Below are positions 12,254 to 24,513 of a stretch of 64,000 nt of DNA, in pieces. This stretch comes from Circinella minor. Taxonomy: Eukaryota; Mucoromycota; Mucoromycetes; Mucorales; Lichtheimiaceae. The DNA is taken from NCBI GenBank assembly GCA_016758965.1, contig JAEPRB010000053.1, positions 62,001-126,000 of the forward strand, read 5' to 3'. A program made the position numbers and the translations under genes. The notes under the pieces were generated by a model that was not told where the DNA came from, did not search any database, and saw only the letters and a program-made list of their open reading frames with translations. Each line of letters opens with the position of its first letter. The first letter of the stretch is position 1.

Positions 12254-14561
12254 TGTTTTATTTTTATATATCCAAGTATAAAAAGTTAAGCTGAAAGCAA
12301 AAGGGAAGGAACAAAGAAAAGGGGGTGTAAAAAAAGAAATGTGAAAAAAGAGAGAGAGAGAGAGAGAAAGATGAAAAAAAAAAAAACCGAAAAGTGGAGC
12401 AGCAAAGATTTTAAATAAAAAAAAAAAGCGCCATACAAATTCAACATGTAACCTCGTCGTTTTGTGTACCAAGAATCTGCACGGACCGGAGAAACCTCCT
12501 ATTTTAGGCTGCACTTTTGCACAAGACCTTTTCACCACAGTGAATATAAAAAAAAATATTATGTGGGTGATTAGAGAAAGGAATAATGAAGTGTATATAG
12601 TACTGCTATTATGTACTATTACAGTTGTTCACTTTCTGTCTCTCCTCCCCCCCTTTTTTTTTAAGTGTGTGTAATCATTTGGTGGGCGAAAAAAATTGCT
12701 CTACTATGACACCCCTGCTGATCAGCTGGGTACCTCATTATTCTATTATTATAACAGTATCCTGCAATCAAGAAAATAATTTGTATATAACAATGCTATA
12801 ACCGTAACTGACATTTTAGATATGCTATTCTATATCATGTGTACTACTTGAGATTTAGAACAATAAATAAGGATGGTGATGGCGTTTATAAGTCTTCCAG
12901 ATTTTAAAGAAGAAAAGATGTGGGTCGAGATTCTTTTTTTTTTCTTATTATGATAGTTTGTTTCCTTAATCCTTTTTTTCCATGAGAGTTATTCACTTTT
13001 TTTTTTTTTTTTTGCTGATCCTCCTATATAGAGTAAATGATCCTCGAGTTTGGTTCTTTTTTCAATGGCAATTGACTTTTCATAAATTTCGGGAGATGGG
13101 CTCCGTGGAGAAATAAAATTAAGAAGTAAGAGTAAGGATAATCTTATTTTGCTTCAATTTACTTCCTCGGCGTTGCAAACTTCTGCAAAGTTCGTTACAC
13201 TGGCTTTGACGATTAACAAACCTTTTTATTTTATTTATATTTAACATAATATTTTTTTTTTACTATTATTATTACTGCAGCACCATTTTTTTTTTATAAA
13301 AAAATAAAGGTCATGAGAGAGTTTAAATATGCAGTGCGGCGCGTCATAATAATCCTTTACCTTGCTTATTTCAAGTCTATTCTAATAATACTGTCTACTT
13401 ATTATTATATGTCACTCTTAGCTTTACTAATTTTACTCTCCTAGTTATATGCTTTTTTCACTCTCTTATTTTTGTTCTTTTTCCCTAGTTTGGCGGTATG
13501 TCCGTCCTCGTTTCGCTCAATATCTCTTATTTTCTCCTCTTAGATATACAGATAGGTTATTTCAATAATACGTATTGGCAAATAAAAATATAAACAATTC
13601 ATTATTGTAATAATAAAAACAAATGGATTTACTACCTTCTTTCTGGATCCATTGTTCGTTAAAAAAAACTGTAGTGTTTGTTGGGTACCCGGGCTCTATT
13701 TACGAGTCACCAAGTTTGTGGAATAAACTTAAATCAGAATCATTTATTATATATAACAGAAGATCATGTGGCCTAGAATGGATATCATCCCCCACGCCCC
13801 TTTTTTTTTTTAAGAAAAAAAAAAAACTCATTGTTTTTGTTTCTTTGATACCGTATAATACCAGTTGTTTTTTGGGATTAACGACACTCACATAGCATTT
13901 CTTTATTTTTATATTAGAATCTATTTCTTTTTTTTCTCTCTTTCTTACCTACCTGCTTCTCCTTCCTCACTCGTTTCACTCCTCTTTAGCTCCTGATGTA
14001 TATGTAATACAAAGGTACGTAAAGAAGAATTTGCCTTTTACACCTCCTTTCTGTTCGCCCAAGTTTGCATGAAACGACAAACCAATTTATAAAAAAAAAT
14101 GATGCGGTATGGCGGACACAAGGTTTTAGGGAAACAACAGGTGATACGTTATTGTGTGTATGACAAAAAAAAAGTTGCTACGGAGCCCTTCTTCCGTTGT
14201 ATATTTTATTTTATTTTGCGGAGAGAGATCCATCAAAGCAAGAAAGAGGGTGTTTTATTCCTGTTTTACGTAACACATGAAAATGAAGCACTTGTCCACT
14301 GTTTTCTTTTTCTTTTGCCCGCCCTTCAAACAAAGGGGCCCTCGCTTAATAGAATAAAAAATATGATCATATTGTTCATTTTCATGGGCGTATGTATGAG
14401 CCACAACACTAACGACCAATTATTATAATAATTGTATAATATACAAACAACAACTCATAAATTATAATCTTTAGTATCCACATCAATATTATTAGCATAT
14501 TAGTAATTTTATACTTTTATTATTGTTCTGTTCACGAGGTACATGGAGATTCGAGACTCTT
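12254..14561. other. intergenic: E2F promoter side and RCC1 gene 3' flank
   Basis: The first 300 bases upstream of E2F are purine-rich on the plus strand (GA repeats near 12350-12370, A runs to 12430) and contain another GCGCC near 12428-12432. The remainder is AT-rich with T runs near 12930-13015 and 13250-13300. Frames at 13623-13895 and 14099-14428 have no recognisable domain, no splice context and no homologue I can name, so I do not call them. Confidence 0.45.
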
Positions 14562-16443
14562 CTATATACAAATTGCTAACGCATGGTTCGTTCCTAACGT
14601 CAAATCATATACCTCTCTGTCTATATCTACTCGTTGAGGTTCGAATGCGTGTTCCTGATGACCTAAACCCAGTCGACCACTTGACCCGTTTAAACCCCAC
14701 ATAAATAATTCGCCCGATACTATATTTGAGTTTTTTTTTTTTTTTTTTAGTTTTGTATCAAAATATTACGTATAAAAAAGAAACATTTGTTAATTAATTG
14801 TTATTGTCATCACCATATTATTATTCAATAACATTGTATATTGATAATTATTTTTCTTGGGTTTTACCTGCAACTGCGCCAGCATAATCGGTTGCTGCGA
14901 AAACCTTCTTAATTCGTGGGAGATTACGTATGCGCTGCAAACTCAATGTTTCGATTGTATCTTTTCCTAAACCAAGGGCACCATAGCCACATGTGTGCAC
15001 CGAGCCATCCTCTGCATAAACAATAAATGAGTCATTTTCTTGTCTCTTTCTCTTTCTTTTTTTTTTCCAAGAACAATCATAATAGAACAAATAACGGTTA
15101 AGCCAAAAAAGTGAAATTAAATAAAAAGCTATTTTTTAGTCTTTACCAGCAAGTACAACTGAAAATGGACCACCAGCTGCAACATCTATAATGCCTCGAT
15201 GTTCTAACAATGTAGGTTGCAGAATCTATAACAAACCGTTTTTAGTGTTTTCGGAAGACAGGGTATTTTAGAATCGAAAATGCGTAGCATTTTTTTTTTC
15301 TTTCAAAACAAAATAATAAATGATATAAAACTATACCCGATCTATTTTGGCGCCAGTCATCCCTTGTCCGTATTCAGAATTACCCCAAGTCCATAATCCA
15401 CCATCAGCTTATAAACATAAATCGTATAAAAATAAAAACACTGATTAGTTAATTGCTTATTATAAATTTCTGCATAATATAACTCTTCATTACATCATCA
15501 TGGGAATTTTATTACCTGTCAAAGCTAAGGTAAAATCAGTAGATCCAGCTATTTTTGTTATAGGTGATGAACCAAGTAAAGGTAATTGTGTAGGTACGTT
15601 TTTATCGCCTGTCCAACCTTCAGCAAGTCCCAGCTGACCATCTGCACCCCACCCCATCGCATACAGCTGCTTATCTAAGCAACAGACAACAAAGTTAATT
15701 TCCCCCCCTTATAATATACTTTTTTTTTTCTGCTTCCACATAGCGTACTCCAGATTTCCACAGCTGCAGGCGAGCAAACAATCTACAATACCTTTTGCAA
15801 CAAATACAGTGTGGTCTAGACCACATGCAATATCTGTAATATTCATGCAGGTTTCCACAAGCTTTGGTTGAGTTTGCATTACAAATGTTCCTGGATGAGT
15901 CTCTTTACTTTTTCCAAGACCCAATTGACCATACATATTATTTCCAAATGAATATAATTGTGTTGTTTTGTTTCCATCTTGTTCTCGTTGAGTAATGATA
16001 TGCGAATGTTCTCTTCCGCATGCCAAATTTTGTATCCTGGTAACAACATGATCATCACCCTTGTTGTCATGTTGACAATCAAATACAAGACCATCACCTG
16101 TTTGACCACATCGATTTAATCCATATCCATATACTTGTTTAGCTTCCGTAGCGACAAGAGAGTGTCCCCATCCAGCTGCAACATGAGTTACTGATCCCTT
16201 GGACAATGAAGCATGAGTTTTTTATACTAAATATTTCATTATGCTTTTTTTTTTCAAGAAAAATAAATGTAGACTCACTTGCAATGCATAGTCAGAACGA
16301 TTGTCAAGTTGTACAGGTTTGGTAAATACTTCATTCTCAACACGTGCTGTTAATGGTAATGCATGGGTATTACCCCAACCATATAAAGTTGATTTTCCAG
16401 AAGTTAATGAGTGCGTTAGACGACGACCAAGTATTCTACTCAT
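14562..16443 (-). CDS. RCC1-repeat beta-propeller protein, possibly mitochondrial (RCC1L-like)
   Basis: Repeats of about 50 residues with the RCC1 signature run through the whole protein: STLYGWGNTHALPL, HVAAGWGHSLVATEAKQVYG, LACGREHSHIITQ with LYSFGNNMYGQLGLG, DIACGLDHTVFVAKG, YAMGWGADGQLGLAEGW, LWTWGNSEYGQGMTG, VHTCGYGALGLGKDTIE, and the final LFMWGLNGSSGRLGLG ending ALAICI. This predicts a seven-bladed propeller with little else. The N-terminus MSRILGRRLTHSLTSGKS is basic and lacks acids, compatible with a mitochondrial presequence and thus with the RCC1L/WBSCR16 branch (mitochondrial rRNA and fusion factors), not nuclear RCC1. An upstream ATG at 16554 exists, but its extension is Phe/Lys-rich and unlike a presequence, so I start at 16443. 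Partner and precise role are not readable. Confidence 0.85.
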
Positions 16444-16738
16444 TTTTTTATTGTCGCGATTAAAGAAAATAAAGTGGACTTTTCTAGTAAAGGATGAATA
16501 TATATCCCAGCCACTTCTCAACTTGCATGGGGTCGGAATCATAAGCGGAGGCATTTATCAATAAGTGGGTTATTATTACTAACTGATTATTATTACTATA
16601 CTAATAATGGGATGGATATAGATCATGGATATATGAATGGTAGATATAGAAATATAGATATATAGGTAGATAATTATGTAAAAATATGAAAGAAAAGGGT
16701 GGAAAGTACTAGTGGAAAAAAATATAGTTTATTTTTTA

Positions 16739-18576
16739 TCAATCTTTTTCTGTAAGCCGTCGTTGGAATGCCGTCTTTAAAAATCCTTTAAATCGATGCA
16801 CAACTTTATGTTCGACATCTTTTATTCTCTTTTTGCCTTTTTTCGGTGATGATAAGTTGTTATTATTTGACGTAGTACTACTGTTATTGCTATTATTATT
16901 GCTATTCTTTCCATTACTGTTGTTCTTGGTACGTGTAGTTGGTGCAACTTGAGTCTTCTTTGTAAACATTTTTGTAAATAATCGTGATGCTTTTGATTTT
17001 TTATTATTAGATGAATGTAATGAAGATGAACCTGTTTCTTCTAAAGTTGTAGCTACTGTTGTAATGGTAGGCGCTACATTATTATTATTATTATTGATTA
17101 CTGAAATTGTAGTAGCAGGCGTCGTAGGCTGTGTCTGATCAGAAGATGATAAACGAGATAATGATAAACAAGGTGTTGAAGGATGATGATACTTTGATTT
17201 TGTCGTCGCTTTCGGTGTTGTTGATGATGACGATTCAAGCCCACCCACTAGACGGTTATTATGGTTAAGCCATGGATGTTTTAAACATTCTTCTGCACTA
17301 ATACGTCCTTTGGCACTTTTACATAATAATCGATTGATAAGATCGGCTGCTTCTCGAGAAATATGTTGAGGCATTGTGTATGCACCATTATTGATTCGAC
17401 GAAATAGCTGCGGCATGTCATTGCCTTGAAAGGGAAGTGTACCAGCTAACATGGCAAATAAAATCACACCACAACTCCACATATCCACTGGAGGTCCTCT
17501 GTAAGGTGTGGCTGTCACCATTTCTGGTGCGGCATAGAATGGACTGCCGCAATAGGTGTTTAGCACTTGCTGTCGTTCACAAAATTTGCCAAAACCAAAA
17601 TCGCAAATACGGATCTTTTGATATTTATCAATTAATACTATTGATTAATACATAATAAGAACAAAATGTAAATGTTAGCTTTATATATACATATAGACAT
17701 TCAATAATTTATATTAGAACAGCAGAAGCAGAAGCAGTAGTAGTAAGGAAGAAATGAGATTGGTTACATAGAAAAAGCCATACCATTTTCAGGTTTTAAA
17801 TCTCTATGAACAATACCATTCTGAATCCATTTTTAAGTTATTATTTGTCATTAGCATAATTACATTTTTTCTTAAATTATATTTTCATACAGTCATAAAA
17901 AAACATTTACCTTGTGAATATAATAAACTGCTTCAATGATTTCTCGGAACCAACGTTTAGCAAGAGGTTCTTCGAGTCGATGTCGTTGTTTAATTTTTTC
18001 AAATAATTCACCACCTTCAACGTATTCCATAGCAACATAGATGTTTTCATGATCCGTGAATACTTCATAAACATTGACTACATTTTTATGGTTTAAACGC
18101 TGAGCAAATCCTTCACATATCTCTTTTTCATTTAATGCATGTTGACGTTGATCCCCACTTTTAATGGATGTTTTGTCAACAACCTTTACAGCTACCTATT
18201 TATTATAAATTGAGGTAATAATGATTAATTCAATTGATTAGTCACCACCCCCACCCCCTCTTCTTCTTAGGCTTTCATTTATTTTTTAATGTTTCGTACA
18301 AGGTAACATATATTGAATTTACCTCTTGACCAGTGCTACAATCTCGTGCCAAATATACTTTGCCAAAGTTTCCTTTTCCCAATGTACATATTCTTTCATA
18401 ACGACCATCAAATAAAGCGCTTTTCCTAGACTTAACCTTTTAATTTGAGTTTCATTAGATTGTTCTACTTTCACCACCATAAAGAAAAAAAAATTCACAT
18501 TTTTTTCTCCCCTCGCTAATTTCATGAATCTCACTTCATCTAAACGTTTTGACGATACTGATGTCATAGCCACCAT
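16739..18576 (-). CDS. Ser/Thr protein kinase, CAMK/AMPK-related type
   Basis: Five exons (18535-18576, 18323-18436, 17911-18195, 17784-17820, 16739-17637) sum to 1,377 bases, 458 residues. A short leader is followed by a complete kinase domain: glycine loop LGKGNFGKVYLAR, VAVKVVDK with the ATP-binding lysine, the helix-C glutamate in NEKEIC, the catalytic loop HRDLKPEN across an intron, DFGFGK for metal binding, activation segment LNTYCGSPFYAAPEM, and DMWSCGVILFAMLAGTLPF. The activation-loop threonine before CGSP resembles the LKB1-type site of SNF1/AMPK relatives. The tail from about residue 275 is Ser/Thr/Asn-rich and ends in a very basic segment (KKGKKRIKDVEHKVVHRFKG) that might bind acidic lipids; I see no UBA or clear KA1 domain. 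The first exon is the least certain part. Closest kin could be Kin1-, Nim1- or NUAK-type kinases. Confidence 0.9.
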
Positions 18577-18905
18577 TTTTTTTTAGAAAAAAAAAAAAGA
18601 AAGAATGCCGCAATCGTGAATTAGATCGCGTAATGGAGAGACGAAAAAAAAAAAAAGAGAAGTAAAAGGGGAAAAAAAGAAAGAGAAAGAGAAAACAGAG
18701 GAACAACTTTTCTCTCGGAAACTTTTCAAGCAATGTAAGATCAAACGAAAGTTTGACTTTAGACTGCATTTCAGTAAACCCGAAGAATTTTATTTTATTT
18801 TATGATGTTTCAATTGATGTATATTAAATATATATTTTTTGATAGTAGTAAATTTACAATATGTACAAGTGATTTCTTTTTCTATTATATATATATCACA
18901 ATAAC
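18577..18905. other. intergenic: promoter of the kinase gene
   Basis: The 200 bases upstream of the kinase start are strongly purine-rich on the plus strand (A runs and AGA repeats, 18590-18710), a pyrimidine tract in the gene's sense. A short AT-rich 3' flank of the next gene follows. No coding potential is visible. Confidence 0.45.
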
Positions 18906-19803
18906 TTATTCTAGTTCATCTCCAAACTCGGCCAACATAAATGTCAATGCACGACGCGTTGCTTCTTCATCTTCTTCATCATTATCTTCGTCTTCACTTT
19001 GTATATTCCATTGTTGTAACAGTTCCTCATCTTCACCAAAATCATTATCAACTTGGTTATCAACCTGATTATCTATTGGATTTTCTTCTTGATTGTTGAA
19101 TGCTTCGTTTTCATCCAAGTCAAAGTGTTTCTCATTATAATCACCATCACTGTTTATATTTGTATGTTCTTGAAGTTCTTGATTCTCTAATTCCATTCGA
19201 CTTTCTTTTGTATTGTTTTGTGGGTATGATGAGGCATCTATAATAGTTGTATCGAAAGTTTGGGTATCATTGGATTGACTAAACAACGTTGGCACCCCTT
19301 GTAATTTTGATTTGGGTGTTTTTTCCATCCTTTCTAATATTTGTTCATCCATCTTCATAGAATTATATTAGTTACTAGCATTCCATCACACATTTGTTTA
19401 TATATTTATATACCTTAAGCTGTTCTAGTTTTGAACTCCAAATACCCAACATTTGATGAAGAAAGTCTTGATCTGCTTGTAATTCTGGGTATAGTCTCTT
19501 AGTTCGTTCACTATAAAATAACAAGTTTATAATAATATAATCAATTTTAGGTTATGGAATAGTATCATTATTGCGTGATATAGATATTTCTTACGCTGAT
19601 TCGGGTATATAAGTAGTAGCAGTTCTTTTACGCCTCAAATAGAAATGAGTCGCTGTAGGTTTGAATAAGTTCGCTGTGAATGCATTGTTGGAACTTGAAG
19701 AACTTAATGAATCGCCTAGATCATTTGAATTAGAATCTCTTTGACTTGACGTGTTTCTATTATTTTGGTCGTTTAAATGGGATTCATTCAAAGAAGGTTG
19801 CAT
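18906..19803 (-). CDS. unidentified acidic, probably disordered protein
   Basis: Three exons (19595-19803, 19414-19510, 18906-19352) sum to 753 bases, 250 residues, with consistent GT-AG junctions. The first 45 residues are Ser/Asn-rich. A basic patch, FYLRRKRTATTYIPESAERT, leads into a predicted helical segment (LQADQDFLHQMLGIWSSKLE, then KMDEQILERMEKT) that may form a coiled coil. The second half is Asn/Gln/Asp/Glu-rich with a strongly acidic stretch (SEDEDNDEEDEEATRRALTF), and the C-terminus is MLAEFGDELE. I do not recognise the family. A basic linker, a coiled coil and an acidic tail would fit a chromatin- or kinetochore-associated adaptor, but that is only a guess. Confidence 0.75.
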
Positions 19804-19884
19804 AATTATTATTTTTTTAAAAAAAGCACAGCAGAAGTGGAAAGTAAAAAGAATAAAAATTTTCAAAAGATTTTATTAATTTTA

Positions 19885-22089
19885 TTAGTTTTCAGAAACA
19901 GGGTAAATTGGTCTAATATCCACAGGGATACCTAAGAAAAGAGAGAATTTATGGATATTAATATGAATAAACATATATCAATTAGCATAAAAAAGAAAGA
20001 TATTTACCAGCTTCTTCAATACGGTTCAGTGCTTTTTTAGTGTCTGGGCTCAATTTGCTATATTTCTCAATAAAAGCATCTACTGCTTTCTTATCACCAT
20101 CACCTATTATATTATCATTAACAACAATAATAGTAAGTTGTTTGTTTTAGTTTTTGAAATAAAATTAATGAGAACAAGTAGAGTTAAAAAAATATACCTT
20201 GAAGGACCATGATATCCTTTGTTAAATCAGCAACAGCTTGTTCAATCTTATCAAAGTTGACACTAAAACGGTTTGTTACAGGATCACACGAAGCACCACC
20301 CTTTTCAATCAAATAGCTCAATTGACATGCCTAATGTATGATAATAGTTGTTATAAAATAGGCCATCAAGTTCCACTGGTTTTATATAAATATACATATA
20401 TTCATGTTGATTTATTATTCTATTCTATTATATGTTACCTGTCCAAGTCCATGTGCTTCTTGGATACCGAATCGAATACTTCGAAAAGCTGCAGCCAAAA
20501 AAGTTGCCCAGAATTGTTTACTGGTTACCTTGTTAATTTTGCCCTTTTGAACCATCAAATGGGCAGCAAACAATGCAGCAATATCTAGTTTTTTTTTTTT
20601 TCATTATAAGCAAAAATCCAAAGTACGTGTTCTCCTACACCCATACATAAAAATTATTGGTACATTTTTCTTATTGTCTTTCTTTTATTTTACCTGCTTT
20701 AGCCTCTTCCATAGCAGAATGATATTCTTGAAGCTTAGATCGAACTGTGTCACCAGACAAAGTATGATGTGGACCATTAGAATGACAAACTTCATGAAGA
20801 AGGATATGGGTTGTAAAAGCTTCAGCAGAAAGATATTGAAGTTGATCCTCAGCAAGGACTTGTCCGGCAATAGGTTCCATCACATGTTTAAATTTGCCTT
20901 CTTGAACGTTCTTGATAAGCACAAGTTTGCTACCACCTTTCTTTACTGCTTCTTCATCGTTAGGTAAATTGTATGCGGCTGTCATTGGAACCTATTGAAT
21001 AATGAAAAAAAAAAACGGATGATTATTTGCTTAGTTACACTATACATATACATAGTTGGGTTACAATAATAATAATAATAATAACAATGAATAACTTACC
21101 GCTACATCACCACCTGAAAAGAGTTGATTAACAACAACAATAGGTGCAGGAATTAATTTATCATTTTTGTATTGATCAGGAATAGGCAAATGATCCTCAA
21201 CAAATTGAAGATCACTAAATTCTTCCAAAAGTCGTGAAGAGGATTCATCACGAACATGAACATAAAATTCATAAGCACTCTTGTATCCAAAGATAGCATC
21301 CGTATATACTTCATAAGGACCTGCTGTCACTTCCAATTTGTTACTCTTGCTCAAACTAAGCCAATCCAATTCAGAAGCCAAATAATCATTGGATGTCAAC
21401 GCATCTGCACGAGAACGTAAAAATTGTTCAATACGTGTGCCTTTTTCTTCCAAAGGAGCCAATTGGGATAAATCATCAGCGGCTTCATGCATTAATTTTG
21501 CTGCTGGTTGTAACAGATCCTTATACTCCTCAGAGTAAGGAATGTATTCCAGAATACCATCATCATTTTTGCGACGGATGGTAGTATAAAAACCTTTGGC
21601 TTGTTGTTGATCTTCAGGGGATAACGCTTTTACCCATTCTTCGAATTCCTCCTTTTTCATGTCTTCAGGATAAAAGTTTCCTCCTTCGGGACGCTTAGGC
21701 ACACCATCAATAAATGGTTCATTGTCATCTTCACTTGCCTATAGATATACGGGAGGCAAAAAGGAAGGGGTGAGTGAAAGAAGGAGACGAAATAAAACCA
21801 GGGAAAAAAAAAGACAGTTTTATTATTAGTAATACTTTACCCAAGGACCTTTATACATATCAAATAATAAGCATAAATCACGATCGCCTTTTTCTTTTAA
21901 CTTTTTTTCGAGAGCTTCATTTCCGGACCAAGCTTGTCTCAAATAGATCTGATCAAACAACTTTGCAGCTTTTACAAGTTTTGGAATGGCCGAACGTTCT
22001 TGAGAACTCAAGTGAGATAAATCGGCAGTGCATTCATACGCTGCAAAACGAGCAATACGTTTTGGAATCGATCGAGTAGTTAATGACAT
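19885..22089 (-). CDS. M49-family (dipeptidyl-peptidase III-like) zinc metallopeptidase
   Basis: A protein of roughly 560-580 residues in at least seven exons. It contains ILLHEVCHSNGPHHTL, a HExxH zinc-binding motif with catalytic glutamate, and downstream MEEAKADIAALFA, which supplies the third (glutamate) ligand. Classical DPP III has the longer HELLGH motif with EECRAE. HExxH with NGPH and EEAKAD is the form I associate with the peptidase part of plant NUDT3-like proteins and bacterial relatives, so this is probably that branch and not orthodox DPP3. Expected activity is release of dipeptides from short peptides in the cytosol; no signal peptide is visible. The N-terminus (MSLTTRSIPKRIARFAAYEC) has no Nudix box. 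The start is the ATG at 22087-22089, and the C-terminus is GIPVDIRPIYPVSEN. Confidence 0.88.
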
Positions 22090-23626
22090 GTTTACGTAAA
22101 ACTTTAAATTGTATATGTGTAAGTATGTATATGTATGTAATAAAATAAAAAAATAAAAATAAAAAAAAGGAGGAAGTGAGATATACGCGTAATTATGATA
22201 GATTCTGCGGGTGTGATATTTACGCTTTTTCTTTGTACCACCATTTAATGAGATGGTCTGGTGTCTTTTTTTTCCCCCTCCCCCCAAAAAAGAAAAAACT
22301 TGCTTTTGTTAAACATTCATACCTCCCCCCCCCCTCACATACACACATAACCTTTAAGTTAAAAATATCTTGTGGAAAGAGAAAGAACACTGTTAATTAC
22401 TTGTTCTGTAATAATATGCACGTTATCAAAAAAAAAAAAAGAATTACGATGTAAGGAGTTAATCAATCAAGGAGATTTGAAGTTTTCTTGTTATTTAAGC
22501 TTTTTATGTACGTTTATTTCATAACAATAATAGTATACATAATGATGAAAATTTTATTTGTACTTACTTTTCGTTGAAATTTGGTAATGATCTGTGATAA
22601 TGTTATTAAGGATATGGATCGAAAAACCAACTTATTCTGAACCTCTCCCACCCCTTTCTTTACATATCAAATATCTTTTTTTTAGAAATTCACTTACATA
22701 TTATAAAAATAAATTTTACCACAAAAATAAGAACCTTCTCCTTTTAAAATACAAACATTTTATGATTTAGGAGTTTTTTACTACAAATGGAAAGAGAACT
22801 CTCTTTTTATATTTAATTGCCCTTTGCGATTATTCCATTAGAGTGCCAAAGAAGGGCGGAAAATATTGCTTTTACAACTAATGTCTTATTTGATATATAT
22901 ATATATATATATATATATATTGAGTATTTAGATCTAGAACACTTCTTTACTATAAATCAATTAAATTTAGGCAACAAGAAAAAGAAAAGATTAACTTGTT
23001 TAAAGAAAAACGTGGATGCCAATAGTTAATAATAAGAGGGTATCCCTGGTTATCTGTCGAAATTTATTCTATAACTAAGAATGTTTACTTGATATATATG
23101 TGCAAGAAATTAGAAATATGTAATAAAGGAGCATGATCCTTTCTGTATTTTCTTCTGATTTGAAAACTACTTCTCTACCTGTCACGATTAGAAAACCAAG
23201 ATGTCAGGATGCACAAATAGCAAAAGAAACAATTATATTATGCTTAAGTAAAAATTATATGATTTTTATTATTGTAATAATACTCCTGGTGGTATAATTT
23301 ATTAATAATGGTTTGTTGTTACTATTATTATAATAAGGATGTAAGTCGTAACGAAGGAAGATGATATATGTAACTGAATAAATTTAATACATGCTGATGA
23401 CTATGATTATGATTATGACGATAAGGGATAGTTGCTGATGAACAAGAAGAGAGGTAGTAGCAATATTTTAAAGATGTTGCTGTATAATTTACACTAGAAT
23501 GGTTTGATATTTTTCTTCAAAATAAATATTCTTTTTTTTTTCTACCATCGAGGATAATGGCACTACAAATAATAATAATAATAATAAAGAAGCTGTTAGT
23601 TTCAATCAAAAGAGAAGAGATGTTAT
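22090..23626. other. intergenic between the M49 peptidase and MsrA
   Basis: The right end is the MsrA 3' flank. There is a C8-9 tract near 22325, a (TA)n run at about 22894-22920, and otherwise AT-rich sequence. The frames at 22176-22454 and 22817-23029 are low-complexity (Lys runs, Ile-Tyr repeats from TA) and not genes. No RNA gene is visible. Confidence 0.45.
22894..22920. repeat. (TA)n microsatellite
   Basis: About 13 uninterrupted TA units in intergenic DNA. Confidence 0.85.
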
Positions 23627-24513
23627 TCATTTTTTAATTACCACATAACCCTCAGGATTTTTTTCAATGTAAAGCTTTTTTTTTTTTTAGAAAAATAAAA
23701 TAAATAAATACAAGATTAGTGATCCAAGAACTTTATAATTTATTTTTGTTGAAATCAATTATAATTAGTATATAGAACTCATACCTGATGATATTCTTCA
23801 GCATCAAAGAATTCAGAAGCAGGAATGATCTCAGTAACGATTTTCTTATCCTTATAACGCTCTTCTTGAATTTTTTGTGTGATTTTTTCAGTAGAAAGCT
23901 TTTGCTCGGGAGAATGATAGAAAATGACTGATCGATATTGTGTACCAGTATTACGACCCTATAATAATGTTAAATTATTAATAAAAATTTAGTTATGGTA
24001 TTCATATTATTTAATATTATCATTCAAATATACCTGAGCATTTACGAGCGTGGGATCTTTTTTTTTCGTGTTACGTATCAAAAGATGAACAAATTTAATT
24101 AATAACAAAATTGCATACAAAACAAAAACAAGATTATAAAGATGTATATGTACCATGTACTCGGAAAAAAAATTCAAGAAGAGTTTCGTAAGAGACTTTT
24201 GCAGGATCGAATGTAATATCAAGAGCTTCGGCATGATTGGTAGTTCCTGTACAAACTTCCTTGTAATCAGGAGATTCAGTGTTTCCACCAGTATAACCAA
24301 CTCTTGTTTTTATATCATAATTTGCGAATTCTTTTTTAAAGACGTGTTCAATACCCCTATTATTGTTTTTTTTTAGTAACAATCTATATAGATCGCACAA
24401 TACCTTCAGCTTTTAAATAAATAAAAAATTATTAAATGTATGCATACGTACCAGAAACATCCACCAGCAAAAGTTGCCCGTTGTTGTTGTTGTTGTTGTT
24501 GTTGCTCAGTCAT
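23627..24513 (-). CDS. MsrA: peptide methionine sulfoxide reductase A
   Basis: Reduces methionine-S-sulfoxide in proteins and free methionine, using thioredoxin. Five exons (24452-24513, 24154-24356, 24034-24056, 23785-23958, 23627-23674), one only 23 bases long, sum to 510 bases, 169 residues. The catalytic cysteine is in ATFAGGCFW, and GIEHVF follows directly across the first junction. Further family motifs are VGYTGGNTESPDYKEVC, HAEALDITFDP, FFRVHDPT, NTGTQYRSVIFYHSPEQ and AEEYHQ. The end is LYIEKNPEGYVVIKK. The resolving cysteines found near the C-terminus of some MsrAs are not obvious here; CTG in the middle is the family-typical position. The N-terminus begins with a run of eight glutamines directly after MTE, encoded by a CAA repeat, with no clear organelle signal, so a cytosolic location is likely. 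Confidence 0.95.

Noticed and set aside
14099..14428. 109-codon plus-strand frame between E2F and the RCC1 gene
   Set aside because: No domain, no splice context and composition similar to other chance frames.
15350..15363. Second TTTTGGCGCCAGT identical to the E2F intron site
   Set aside because: It lies in conserved coding sequence of the RCC1 protein (TGAKID), so the identity is most likely coincidence.
16444..16554. Upstream ATG for the RCC1-repeat protein
   Set aside because: The added residues are Phe/Lys-rich 5'UTR-like sequence, while the inner ATG gives a presequence-like start.
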